A stretch of 64,000 nucleotides of DNA from Panopea generosa (GCA_029582155.1 CM055908.1:22553103-22617102), one strand, 5' to 3'. Numbered from the stretch's first letter, positions 36,901-49,625 are shown. The notes: a model not told the origin generated them from the sequence alone. Numbers and translations: made by a program.

Positions 36901-37090
36901 TAATAAATACAGATACAACATTGGAATGGTCAGTAATAAACTGGGATGCATCAATGGAATGGTCAGTAACAAATTTGGATACAACATTGGAATGGTCAGT
37001 TGTAAATTAGGATATAAAATTGGAATGGTCAGTAATACATTAGGATGACCATTCCAATGTTGTGTTTCAATTAATTACTGACCATTTGAA
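36901..37090. repeat. Inverted 33-bp sub-array with hairpin
   Basis: Four to five units of aatggtcagtaataaattag plus gatacaacattgg. On the reverse strand this carries ttactgaccatt, matching the neighbouring 49-bp array. The last unit flips orientation, giving a perfect 12-bp inverted repeat (attggaatggtc at 37019-37030, its complement at 37047-37058). Confidence 0.85.
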
Positions 37091-37224
37091 TGCTGTATTA
37101 TATATATCAGCTGTGCTTAATAAAAAAATGGTGCATTTGCATATTTTACCTCAAAATTTGTTACCCTTTAAACAGCATAGCTTTCCCATGAACCCTTCAC
37201 CATTCACACCTCACAGTGCCATCA

Positions 37225-37690
37225 GCAATGCAAGAGTACATAATAGACTTGCAACAATCATGCAAGAGCACATAATAGACTTGCAACAATCATGCAAGAG
37301 CACATTATAGACTTGCAACAATCATTCAAGAGCACAGAATAGACTTGCAACAGTCATGCAAGAGCACAGAATAGACCTGCGACAGTCATGCAATTGCATA
37401 GATTTGACTTGCAACAATCATGCAAGAGCACAGATTGGACTTGCCAACAGTAAAACACATGTACAGAATGTACTTGCCAGCAATAATGCAAAATCGCAGA
37501 ATGGACTTGCCAGTAATAATACAAATGTACAGAATGTACTTGCCAGCAATAATGCAAGAGCACAGAGTTTACTTGCCAGCAATAATGTTAGAGCACAGAG
37601 TGGATTTGCCGTCAATAATGCAAGAGTACATACTGGACTTACAAGCAATATTATACAAGAGCACAAAAAGAACTGCAATAGCACATAATT
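37225..37690. repeat. Minisatellite, ~32-33-bp unit, ~14 copies
   Basis: Unit contains gcaagagcacagaatggact and tgccagcaataat, with an earlier acttgcaacaatcat variant. Degenerate at both ends. Confidence 0.92.
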
Positions 37691-39358
37691 AACAAGCCAG
37701 CAGTTTATGAAAGAGCAAAGAAATATCTAAACATGCCTTCAGACCAGCAACTTGTCATGGAATGAATGGGAAATGCTGTAACGCCTGCTTTATTAAACTA
37801 TATAATTGTATCAGCAAATTGATCTTCTAGTTCATGTGTTGTGTTTGTGGTTTTTCCACAGTCTACAACCAAGTCAAATCATGATACAGGTTACTTAAAC
37901 TATATTTTTTTTATTATTAGACTTACAAACCTGTGGCATCAAAATCAGCATTTCAGAATTTGAAAAAAAGAAACGGGAACTATTTTTGCTGCTCAACGTC
38001 AACATAACTGGTGCACACAATTAAGGTTGGGTCCAAAATGGGTGATGTGATTACATACAATGGTATTACATACAATTAACCTCCCCCACAAAAAAAAAAA
38101 TGTACCGTCAACACATTTATTTGGAGATCTGGGTCAAATCTTAATAAGCAGACATGATCACATTACTGAATTGGATCCACTCAGAATTATTACTGGTTAT
38201 TAATCATACAGCAAATTGAATGAGCGAATAGTTCTCCTATAGTTCGATGCATTAATCATAATTATTGCGCACACACAACCACACATCAAAACTTGATCAC
38301 ATGACAACAACTGCTACAAATAAATAGATGAATTGTCATGATTTTTAAAGAGATCTAGATGTGTAAGAAAGATAATGGCTCGAACTGCATAAAAACACAC
38401 AAAAAAAAACTGTTATTGATGGTGTTTGGTAACAAAGATATCAAATAATTCTATTGATAAAAAACCTCAACTGTCGACCATGTCACTAGAATCTAAACAA
38501 TATATATAGTGGGTCTATTGTATTATATCCTAAACAGTTTTAATGCTTACGTGAATGGGGCACATTATCTTGATTACAATTTTAGTTTAAGAGATTAAAA
38601 TCAACCAAAGATTTTGTTTGATCTAAACTTTATCTCGTTTAACAGTAACTTGCTATCACTTTATGTATATCAATTGGCTCAGATCAGCCAGGGCTCGACC
38701 CATATCAGCCTGGGCTCATCACAGGCTACATTGTGTGGTTCTCAGTCAATAAATTCTAATTAAAAACTTGTTTTTTTTTGTACTGATAATGGCACAGCCA
38801 AAAAACATGATAGGAGAATTTATATTTGGCAAAGAGCTCTAAGAAATCAATGCCGATCCCTTGAATAATAACCATTTGCTTGGTACATCATCGGAGAGCA
38901 ATGGGAACAGCACAGGTGCTTCGTCTGGTAACACTTCACCCACAACAGAAAGCTGGATTAGTATCTGTGATATAATTACAGGATTATCAGTCAATTATAT
39001 CAACTATATTTTCATACTGTATTGTTTATTATGTCAATTATTACATAAAATAAAAAAGTATCCACTTATTGTATTAAAGACACTGTCTCGAGGTGTACTA
39101 AAGTAAAGCAACTGTTGATCCTGCCATCAACAATTGATAGTTTGATTGATGTTTCATTATGGCACGGTGAAATTAAAATCTTTATATTTAATCTCAACAT
39201 ATTAAAAAAAATATGCCATGTGGTTTATCGTGCACGTGTAAACCATGAAAACAGTGATCCCACATATCGGTCCAGTTACACATGAGTGATCTCAACATGA
39301 TTGGGTAGATGCATTAACAGTTCATAAGTAATCAATCAATACTAAACTAAAATATATT
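37691..39358. other. Unique AT-rich DNA
   Basis: No repeat array. 38842-38930 gives a short Ser/Asn/Gly-rich frame ending at a possible donor (tctg|gtaaca), too weak to call an exon. 38725-38770 holds the dispersed segment also seen at about 33037. Confidence 0.35.
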
Positions 39359-39359
39359 T

Positions 39360-39360
<1 letters not shown>

Positions 39361-39445
<85 letters not shown>
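39361..39445. repeat. (TTG)n microsatellite, ~28 units
   Basis: Pure TTG run directly abutting the tail of a minus-strand SINE-C copy, whose natural tail is (CAA)n. Confidence 0.97.
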
Positions 39446-39446
<1 letters not shown>

Positions 39447-39697
39447 GGTGTTTAGCGTCTCTTTAACAATTTTTCGCGACCATGTCTACTTGAGACAGTA
39501 ATCTAAGTGTTGTCACACAGAAGTATCACTGGAGTATCATGCTGCAGAAATATGTTCTGTTACCTGACCTAGTCACATTATACTGACACTGGACCAGACC
39601 TAGAACCTCCTCTAAATGCTGAGCGCCAAGCCAAGAAGCTTCTTATACCATTTGGTATAACCAGACTAGGGATCGAACCCATGACCTTTCATGGCAC
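39446..39697 (-). mobile_element. SINE-C copy, near full length
   Basis: Plus strand reads gtgtttagcgtctctttaac, tctacttgagacagtaatct, ctggagtatcatgctgcag, attatactgacactgg and the B-box complement gggatcgaacccatgacctt. Confidence 0.85.
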
Positions 39698-40979
39698 AAG
39701 TGCAAAGTTTTAAACAGAACTTTAAGATTAAAAGGAATATTCAATTTTGAAAAGTTGATACTTTTTTTATTTTTGTGTGTTTAAGTGTGTAAGCCAAGGT
39801 GTTTAATATTGTGTCTGTGGCCAATGGCTATGGCTTACAGCAATTGGGCTACATATCCTAAATACCCATTTATTTTGATGTTCATCTTTCAAGTTAGGAT
39901 TATCCTTTTCAAATCATTTCAAATCAAGATTTCTATTTATAAATATTATCTTATTAATAGATCTATTTCTTTATCTATTTTTTTTTTTTTTCATTTTTAT
40001 ATTATATATATATTTTCTTTTACAAAATGTCTTCGATGAAAAGAATTAATGTGATTACGTGTAAAATATCGGAAATTGTGTACATTTAAATGTGATTTCC
40101 TCTTTGGAGAGGGTTGTTGCTAATGTTTTTAAAACATTTAGTTCGCCCCATTTGTACTTTATGTAAATTGTATTCTATTGTTATTATTCATGTAAATGTA
40201 TATAATAGATGCAATAAAATATTATTAAACTATTATCCTGTATTGTTCTTACCATTGATTCATCATAACCACCTGTCTTTACATGTGCAACTTGAACAGT
40301 TACGCCACCATGGCTACTAAAATATTTAAAAGTGTAGGAGCATTTTATCTGCCTAAATGTGGCATAAAATATAGAGAAGTAGGATTGAACTTGGTTCTGA
40401 CCTGTGATGAGAAGTGTCAGGATCAAATCTTAAAGATCTATACAACCAATGGGCCCGCTGACATTCCCCCTGATACATGACAGCGTATGGGATCCACACA
40501 AACAGTTAAATTGGCACTAACTAATCTGCAAAATGACGTACAGTGAAGACACCTGTGTATCCGGATGATTGCTAGAACTGTCTTGCAGTAAAAATAAAAA
40601 TTAATGGATGATTCCGGATACAATCATTATCTCTGCTAAACATAAAACATGCATCAAGTCAATTAATACATTTTATCCAAAAAATATCAGATGATTGAAA
40701 CTGTATTAGTGCTATCACTTAAAACAACTTACCCATCATCTTTTCATAGATTAAAATCCAAATCCAAAATGTGAGTATAGATATTATATGGTGTTAACTA
40801 TCACACTGTGAGGTATCCAAGTATCCAGGAATGGTGAGAATGTAGGAGGTGGAAGCTGGTAAGTAGCAGCAAACCACTTCACAATCAACTTTAGTCAAAC
40901 TCACTTTGGCTGCCAACAGACAGATAGGACAAACCAAACGTTTATTTTATCTGAGAGGCCATGACAGAAAGGTTAGGAG
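39698..40979. other. Unique DNA around a possible exon
   Basis: AT-rich to about 40110. A gccaccatgg start context at 40304-40313 opens only a 56-codon frame with no known domain. The reverse strand of the same place carries the low-confidence exon candidate. Confidence 0.35.
40253..40313 (-). CDS. Possible 61-bp internal exon
   Basis: On the minus strand, an acceptor-like cttttaaatattttagtag precedes 61 nt that read HGGVTVQVAHVKTGGYDESM in one open frame. A strong donor (AATG|GTAAGA) follows. The peptide is protein-like but I cannot assign a family. A second frame is also nearly open, the exon is short, and no neighbouring exon was found, so chance is a real possibility. Confidence 0.17.
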
Positions 40980-42975
40980 AACATGAACAGCAGTCATGCA
41001 GTACAGTTTGTGGGGAACATGAACAGTGGTCATGCAGTAAAGTTTGTGGGGAACATGAACAGCAGTCATGCAGTTAAGGTTGTGGGGAACATGAACAGCA
41101 GTCATGCAGTAAAGTTTGTGGGGAACATGAACAGCAGTCATGCAGTACAGTTTGTGGGGAACATGAACAGCAGTCATGCAGCAGTCATGCAGCAGTCATG
41201 CAGTAAAGTTTATGGGGGAACATGAACAGCAGTAATGCAGTAAAGTTTGTGGGGAACATGAACAGCAGTTATGCAATACAGTTTGTGGTGAACATGAACA
41301 GCAATCATGCAGTAAAGTTTGTGGGGAGCATGAACAGCAGTCATGCAGTACAGTTTGTGGGGAACATGAACAGCAGTCATGCAGTACAGTTTGTGGGGAA
41401 CATGAACAGCAGTCATGCAGTACAGTTTGTGGGGAACATGAACAGCAGTCGTGCAGTACAGTTTGTGGGGAACATGAACAGCAGTCATGCAGTACAGTTG
41501 GTGAGGGAACATGAACAGCAGTCATGCAGTAAAGTTTGTGAGGGAACATGAACAGCAGTCATGCAGTAAAGTTTGTGAGGGAACATGAACAGCAGTCATG
41601 CAGTACAGTTTTTGGGGAACTTAAACAGCAGTCATGCAGTACAGTTTGTGGGGAACATGAACACCAGTCGTGCAGTAAAGTTTGTTGGGAACATGAAAAG
41701 CAGTCATGCAATACAGTTTGTGGGGAACATGAACAGCAGTCATGCAGTACAGTTTGTGGGGAACATGAACAGCAGTCATGCAGTAAAGTTTATGGGGGAA
41801 CATGAACAGCAGTAATGCAGTAAAGTTTGTGGGGAAATGAACAGCAGTCATGCAATACAGTTTGTGGTGAACATGAACACCAGTCATGCAGTAAAGTTTG
41901 TGGGGAACATGAACAGTAGTCATGCAGTACAGTTTGTGGGGAACATGAACAGCAGTCATGCAGTACAGTTTGTGGGGAACATGAACAGCAGTCATGCAGT
42001 ACAGTTTGTGGGGAACATGAACAGCAGTCATGCAGTACAGTTTGTTGGGAACATGAACAGCAGTCATGCAGTACAGTTTGTGAGGGAACATGAACAGCAG
42101 TCATGCAGTAAAGTTTGTGAGGGAACATGAACAGCAGTCATGCAGTACAGTTTTTGGGGAACTTAAACAGCAGTCATGCAGTACAGTTTGTGGGGAACAT
42201 GAACAGTAGTCATGCAGTAAAGTTTGTGGGGAACATGAACAGCAGTCATGCAATACAGTTTGTGGGGAACATGAACAGCAGTCATGCAGTAAAGTTTATT
42301 GGGGAACATGAACAGCAGTCATGCAATACAGTTTGTGGGGAACATGAACAGCAGTCATGCAGTACAGTTTGTGGGGAACATGAACAGCAGTCATGCAGTA
42401 CAGTTTGTGTGGAACATGAACAGCAGTCATGCAGTACAGTTTGTGGGGAACATGAACAGCAGTCATGCAGTACAGTTTGTGAGGGAACATGAACAGCAGT
42501 CATGCAGTAACGTTTGTGAGGGAACATGAACAGCAGTCATGCAGTACAGTTTTTGGGGATCTTAAACAGTAGTCATGCAGTACAGTTTGTGGGGAACATG
42601 AACAGCAGTCATGCAGTAAAGTTTGTGGGGAACATGAACAGCAGTCATGCAATACAGTTTGTGGGGAACATGAACAGCAGTCATGCAGTACAGTTTGTGG
42701 GGAACATGAACAGCAGTCATGCAGTACAGTTTGTGGGGAACTTGAACAGCAGTCATGCAGTACAGTTTGTGGGGAACATGAACAGCAGTCATGCAATAAT
42801 GTTTGTGTTGAACATGAACAGCAGTCATGCAGTACAGTTTGTGGGGGAACATGAACAGTAGTCATGCAGTACAGTTTATGGGGGTACATGAACAGCAGTC
42901 ATGCAGTACAGTTTGTGGGGGAACATGAACAGCAGTCATGCAGTAAAGTTTGTGGGGAACATGAACAGCAGTCTC
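40980..42975. repeat. Minisatellite, 36-bp unit, ~55 copies
   Basis: Unit contains aacatgaacagcagtcatgc and agtacagtttgtgggg, with 37-bp gtgaggg variants. Marker variants recur as blocks: tatgggggaa at 41211 and 41791 (580 bp), tttggggaac followed by ttaaacag at 41611, 42153 and 42552 (542 and 399 bp). Long frames on both strands are artefacts of the 36-bp period. Confidence 0.97.
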
Positions 42976-43430
42976 ACAGCTGTATGATCACTCATACTTA
43001 TTCCGATTATGCATCAGAAATAATTTTACACCCAACAATGGTTCAATGATAATACAATGTAGAATGATAAGATAGCCACAAAGGTATTGATTTTGGGTAG
43101 CATTATTTTCCTTTATCAAATGAATCATGTGGTAAGTTTGGGTAAAATAGTCTGAGTTTGTCAACATTAGCATATGCATGCAACAATACCAGGTGCATAG
43201 CATTCTATAGGTACTGTAGGCAGGTGCCTACACTTTCTTTCTGAAAAATATAAACCACACCGCATCTACAACAGACTAGCTGAAAAGAATTTATGGTAAG
43301 CATGCCCCTGGACCCCCCTACAACTGTGCCTATACACATCATTTTCAGACAGGCTATGCCCCTGAATACAGAATTCGGTAATTATTCGACAACAGCTTTC
43401 TGCAGTATAAAGATCAGAAGCATGGATCTT
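42976..43430. other. Unique DNA
   Basis: Nothing recognised between the 36-bp and 35-bp arrays. Confidence 0.4.
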
Positions 43431-43434
43431 TTCT

Positions 43435-44335
43435 GAAATAAGACAAATACATGTACATACATGGGTTTTTTCTTCAGATAAATACATGTACATGCATGAA
43501 TTTTTTCTTAAGATAAAAAACATGTACATACATGGATCTTTTCTTAAGATAAATACATGTACATGCATGGATCTTTTCTTCAGATAAATAAATGTACATG
43601 CATGGATATTTTCTTAAAATAAATACATGTACATGCATGGATCTTTTCTTAAATAAGACAAATACATGTACATGCATGGATATTTTCTTAAAATAAATAC
43701 ATGTACATGCATGGATCTTTTCTTAAATAAGACAAATACATGTACATGCATGGATATTGTCTTCAGACAAATACAAGTACATGCATGGATCTTTTCTTAA
43801 GATAAATACATGTACATGCATGGATCTTGTCTTCAGACAAATACAAATACATGCATGGATATGTTCTTCAAATAAATACAAGTACATGCATGGATCTTTT
43901 CTTAAATAAGACAAATACATGTACATGCATGGATCTTGTCTTCAGACAAATACAAATACATGCATGGATATGTTCTTCAAATAAATACAAGTACATGCAT
44001 GGATCTTTTCTTAAATAAGACAAATACATGTACATGCATGGATCTTGTCTTCAGACAAATACATGTACATGCATGGATCTTGTCTTCAGACAAATACATG
44101 TACATGCATGGATACTGTCTTCAGACAAATACATGTACATGCATGGATACTGTCTTCAGGCAAATACATGTACATGCATGGATCTTGTCTTCAGACAAAT
44201 ACATGTACATGCATGGATACTGTCTTCAGACAAATACATGTACATGCATGGATCTTGTCTTCAGACAAATACATGTACATGCATGGATACTGTCTTCAGA
44301 CAAATACATGTACATGCATGTATCATCAGTCTTGT
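43435..44335. repeat. Minisatellite, 35-bp unit, ~25 copies
   Basis: Unit contains aaatacatgtacatgcatgg and atcttgtcttcagac. Each unit carries the palindromes acatgt and catgcatg. Variants ttaaataagacaaat and ttaaaataaat prevail in the 5' half, cttcagacaaat in the 3' half. Confidence 0.95.
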
Positions 44336-44870
44336 TTCCTTTATAAAGACAAAGCCATGCATGAATTTATACTTAAATAAGACAAAAACATGCATGAGTT
44401 AATTCTTAAATTAGACAAATGCAAACATGGATCTTTACTTACATTTAATAATAGACAAAATATACATGAATATATTCTTAAATAAGCAAATAAATGCAGG
44501 CTATCTTCATAATTGACAAATAGAAGTATATGAATATCTTTTCTTATGTAAGACCATTACATTTATGCATGGATGTTTTTTCATATATTAGGCAAATTAT
44601 GATCAAGACAAATGTTACAATACCTGTAATTTCTGGACTGATATTTCCTATAACTGTAAACCTAGGTATGACAGCATTACTTTCTATTAGTATGACAGTC
44701 TCTTGTCCCAGCTTCTAGTCCGAGTATCAACTGAAATGAGGTTAATATATACATTTATCTTTTTTATATATGGTAATCACAAAGCTGGCTTTAATTTTTC
44801 AACAAAAGGGCCTGAGGATGCATTACTGCTGGCAATATTTATTTTTGAAATTTCACAATTAACCTTTGTA
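44336..44870. other. Decayed edge of the 35-bp array, then unique DNA
   Basis: To about 44600 degenerate units are still visible (acatgcatgag, ttcttaaataag). The rest is AT-rich with nothing recognised. Confidence 0.5.
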
Positions 44871-44874
44871 TAAT

Positions 44875-46190
44875 TTAATATTTGGTAAAGTAAAACAAAC
44901 ATTATTGGCCAAGTGTGATTTAATACCTTTGACAAAGTACAGCTGACAGTATTGACCAAGTGTAATTTAATGCCTTGGACAAAGTACAGCTGACAGAATT
45001 GACCAAATGTAATTTAATACCTTTGACAAAGTACAGCTGACAGTATTGACCAAGTGTAATTTAATGCCTTTGACAAAGTACAGCTTACAGTATTGACCAA
45101 GTGTAATTTAATGCCTTTGACAAAGTACAGCTTACAGTATTGACCAAGTATAATTTAATACCTTTGACAAAGTACAGCTGCTGACAGTATTGACAAAGTG
45201 TAATTTAATGCCATTTACAAAATACAGCTTACAGTATTGACCAAGTATAATTTAATACCTTTGACAAAGTACAGCTGACAGAATGGACCAAGTGTAACTT
45301 AATACCTTTAGCAAAGTACAACTGACAGTATTGACCAAGTGTAATTTAATGCCAAGTGTAATTTAATACCTTTGACAAAGTACAACTGACAGTATTGACC
45401 AAGTATAATTTAATACCTTTGACAAAGTACAGCTGCTGACAGTATTGACCAAGTGTAATTTAATGCCATTTACAAAATACAGCTTACAGTATTGACCAAG
45501 TATAATTTAATACCTTTACCAAAGTACAGCTGACAGAATGGACCAAGTGTAATTTAATACCTTTGGCAAAGTACAACTGACAGTATTGACCAAGTGTAAT
45601 TTAATACGTTTGACAAAGTACAACTGACAGTATTGACCAAGTGTAATTTGATGCCTTGGACAAATTACAGCTGCCAGAATTGACCAAGTGTAATTTAATG
45701 CCTTTGAAAAAGTACAGGTAGTAGTATTGACCAAGTGTAATTTAATGCCTTTGACAAAGTACAACTGACAGTATTGACCAAGTGTAATTTAATGCCTTTG
45801 ACAAAGTACAGCTAACAGTATTGACCAAGTGTAATTTAATGCCTTTGACAAAGTACAGCTTACAGTATTGACCAAGTGTAATTTAATGCCTTTGACAAAG
45901 TACAGCTTACAGTATTGACCAAGTGTAATTTAATACCTTTGACAAAATACAGCTGCTGACAGTATTGACCAAGTATAATTTAATGCCTTTGACAAAGTAC
46001 AGCTTACAGTATTGACCAAGTATAATTTAATGCCTTTGACAAAGTACAGCTTACAGTATTGACCAAGTGTAATTTAATACCTTTAACAAAGTACAGCTTA
46101 CAGTATTGGCCAAGTGTAATTTAATATGTTTGGTAAAGTACAGCCTATAGTATTGGCTAAGTGTAATTCAATACCTTTGATAAAGAAAAA
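44875..46190. repeat. Minisatellite, 47-bp unit, ~28 copies
   Basis: Unit contains gtacagctgacagtattgac, caagtgtaatttaatgcctt and tgacaaa. Some units gain three bases (agctgctgac) or lose part of the unit. A block with atgccatttacaaaatacag recurs at about 45208 and 45464. Confidence 0.95.
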
Positions 46191-46640
46191 CAAACATCAT
46201 TGGCCAAGTCTGAACCACTATATCATTAAAGCATACATTATTGGTAAATGCTAATTCTGGACTTCTATATCAGCTTAAAGCATATAGAATTGGTCATTTC
46301 GATTCTGAACTTTTATATAAATTAAAGCCTACTGTATAGACCAAGTCTGAATCAGACTCCATATGCAATTAAAGCATACAGTATTGGCCATGTTTGAGTC
46401 AGGGATTCTCTATACAAATTAAAGCAAAGAGTATTAGCCAACTTTGAGTCAGGGACTCTTTATACAAATTAAAGCTTACATTTATGGTCAAGTTTGAGTC
46501 AGGGACTCTATATACAAATTAAAGTTTACATTAAAGATCAATTTTAAACCATAGAGTTTCCAAGTTTAAGTCAGTAATAAACTACTATATTACAGGCCAA
46601 GTTCAAAGTAATATTTAAATCAAGGCCTCTATGTTAAAGC
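46191..46640. repeat. Degenerate ~50-bp tandem repeat, ~8 copies
   Basis: Units contain attaaagcatacagtattgg and gtttgagtcagggactctat. It follows the 47-bp array without a gap and shares acagtattggccaag with it, so it may be a decayed relative. Confidence 0.75.
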
Positions 46641-47950
46641 TGTCCACATTTGAGTTGGGCCTCTCCATCTACTATGATATACCATGAAACTCAACACCAA
46701 AATTCTCAAGGGAAAATAGTTGTGGCCTGTTATCAGTAATGGGGCTATTGAGTGAAGGCCAACTGTAGCATGAAGTATATTTACATTTGTAAATGCTCCC
46801 TGGAGATGTATACATGATTACATGCAATCCTTTATCCATAACAACACCATGATATACTTTAGTATGGAAATATTCCCAGAAATGTCAGACTTCTGCCTCC
46901 AGTTGCTGCAGTTCTGTGCAGGTTTTTTTATTAAAACGATAAGAGAAAAAAAGAGATTCCAAATTTAAATTCTGTGAGGGAAATATCTCATAGAGAAATT
47001 AGATGTGTTTCGCATGCATATCTGATATCATATTTTAGGAAATGATAAAATAATTCAAAGGGTGTTTTTATATATATATATATACATTGCAATCATTACT
47101 CTAGCTTTATTCATAAAATTCCAGTATATTAGTTCTATGTATTTAATTGAAAGAGCATGAGGATGCATTAATGAGCGTTTGAAACTGGAGTTTTCAACAA
47201 AGATGGTGTTTGGAGAATGTATGACTAACTTGGCAGGCCACAAACAAATATGTTTGCACTACTTGATTATTACATGTATAATTTAAACTCAGATTCCAGA
47301 CATACAAATAAAAAGTGTCACAAATCACAGTTTGTCTTATAACCAAGGTGGGAGCAAGGGCGCTAGACTATAGGATTCTTACATAGATTAGAGGTTTGGA
47401 TAGAAAATTCGTTCCAAGAGATAATTGTTTTTGGAGCGAAAGAGGCTCTGCAGAGTTTCCATGACAGAATTTTTCTATCTGAACCGATAAAGCCATGTGA
47501 GATTATTTTTCTTGCATACCAAACAAATACTTATTTTAATTAAAGTTACAGTTAAATTTTATCATGCTTGCTTTTAAGACTTGAAGTTAAATATATTACA
47601 CCATATGTTTTGATACGCCACATCATTAATTGTTCCAACGTCACAGCAGGGTATGATGAGCACTTGGAGGGGGTGTAGGATGAAAATTCCGTAACCGGTA
47701 AAAATACGCGGAAATCCTTGTCCAGTATGCAAGACTGCACTATCATGCATCATAATCTATTCAGCTGCTGCCATCAATAAAACGCGTGTCAACAATTGTG
47801 GTCTGTAAAGCTATAGAACTCTAATTTAAATTGTAACATTTAGTTAAATCTCATTAATTTGAATTTAATTAAAAATTTCTTATTTTAACTACATCTTCAA
47901 AACTTCCAGTGGGGAAACTGTTACTAAACAAAATGCAGATAAAATGCCTG
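46641..47950. other. Unique DNA
   Basis: No gene or repeat; a TA run lies at about 47068-47084. The stretch 47330-47830 is more complex and contains several CpG-containing motifs (taaccggtaaaa, atacgcgg, aaacgcgtg). Confidence 0.35.
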
Positions 47951-49625
47951 CTCACCAACGCATCAATGAGTATAGCCAAGGTTTGAACTCATAATCTTTG
48001 GGCTCAGGTTTCATGCTACACTCACAAACCCAGAGAATAGAGTAGAATAGGCTAGGTAGGAACCCATCAACCTTCTGGCCAGTGTTAGATGCCTCATTCA
48101 CAGACACATCAAAGAGTATAGACTAGGTTTGAATCTGTCACCCTTCTGATCTAGGATTGTCCATTCGCAGATGCATGAAAGGGTAGAATAGGCTAGGTTT
48201 GAACCCACCAACATTCTGGTCTAGGATGTCAATTCGCAGACGCATGAAAGGGTAGAGGCTAGGTTTGAACCCACCAACATTCTGGCCTTGGATTGTCCAT
48301 TCACATATGCAATAAACGGTAGGGGCTAGGTTTGAATCAATAATCCTTCTGGCCTTGGATTGCCCATTCACATATGCAATTAAGGGTAGAGGCTAGGTTT
48401 GAATCAATTAACCTTCTGGCCTAAGATTGCCCATTCACATATGCAATAAAGGGCAGAAGCTAGGTTTGAATCAATTAACCTTCTGGCCTTGGATTGTCCA
48501 TTCACATATGCAATTAAGGGTAAAGGCTAGGTTTGAATCAACTAACATTCTTGCCTAGGATTGCCCATTCACATATGCAATAAAGGTAAGAGGCTAGGTT
48601 TGAACCCACCAACATTCTGGCCTAGGATTGTCCATTCACATATGCAATAAAGGGTAGAGGCTAGGTTTGAACCTACCAACATTCTGGCCTAGGAGTGTCA
48701 ATTCACATATGCAATTGAGGGTAGAGGCTAGGTTTGAATCAATTAACCTTCTGGCCTTGGATTTCCCATTCACATATGCAATTGAGGGTAGAGGCTAGGT
48801 TTAAACCAATTAACCTTCTGGCCTTGGATTGCCCATTCACATATGCAATTAAGGGTAGAGGCTTGGTTTGAATCAATTAACCTTCAGGCCTTGATTTGCC
48901 CATTCACATATGCAATTAAGGGTAGAGGCTAGGTTTGAATCAACTAACATTCTTGCCTTGGATTGCCCATTAACATATGCAATTAAGGGTAGTGGCTAGG
49001 TTTGAATCAATTAACCTTCTGGCCTTGGATTGCCCATTCACATATGCAATTAAGAGTAGTAACTAGGTTTGAATCAATTAACCTTCTGGCCTTGGATTGC
49101 CCATTCACATATGCAATTGAGGGTAGAGGCTAGGTTTGAATCAATTAACCTTCTGGCCTTGGATTTCCCATTCACAATTAAGGGTAATGACTAGGTTTGA
49201 ATCAATTAATCTTCTGGCCTTGGATTGCCCATTCACATATGCAACTGAGGGTAGAGGCTAGGTTTGAATCAATTAACCTTCTGGCCTTGGATTTCCCATT
49301 CACATATGCAATTGAGGGTAGAGGCTAGGTTTGAATCAATTAACCTTCTGGCCTTGGATTGCCCATTCACATATGCAATTGAGGGTAGAGGCTTGGTTTG
49401 AATCAATTAACCTTCAGGCCTTGGATTTCCCATTCACATATGCAATTAAGGGTAGAGGCTAGGTTTGAATCAATTAACCTTCTGGCCTTGGATTTCCCAT
49501 TCACATATGCAATTGAGGGTAGAGGCTAGGTTTGAATCAATTAACCTTCTGGCCTAGGATTTCCCATTCACAATTAAGGGTAGTGGCTAGGTTTGACACA
49601 ATTAAACTTCTGGCCTTGGATTGCT
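47951..49625. repeat. Minisatellite, 67-bp unit, ~24 copies
   Basis: Unit contains gaatcaattaaccttctggc, cttggattgcccattcacat, atgcaattaagggtagaggc and taggttt. Early units read ggtttgaaccc, close to the pol III B-box consensus. Deletion variants (ttcacaatta) recur 396 bp apart at 49171 and 49567. Confidence 0.96.

Noticed and set aside
38842..38930. Ser/Asn/Gly-rich segment as an exon
   Set aside because: Acceptor is poor (taag after a non-pyrimidine tract) and low-complexity codons are easily produced by chance here.
40304..40480. Short gene starting at a perfect gccaccatgg context
   Set aside because: Only 56 codons, no known domain, and the start overlaps the minus-strand exon candidate and possible degraded tRNA-like sequence. 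A good Kozak context alone is weak evidence.
40947..42889. Many 80-156-residue frames on both strands
   Set aside because: Shadow frames of the 36-bp array.
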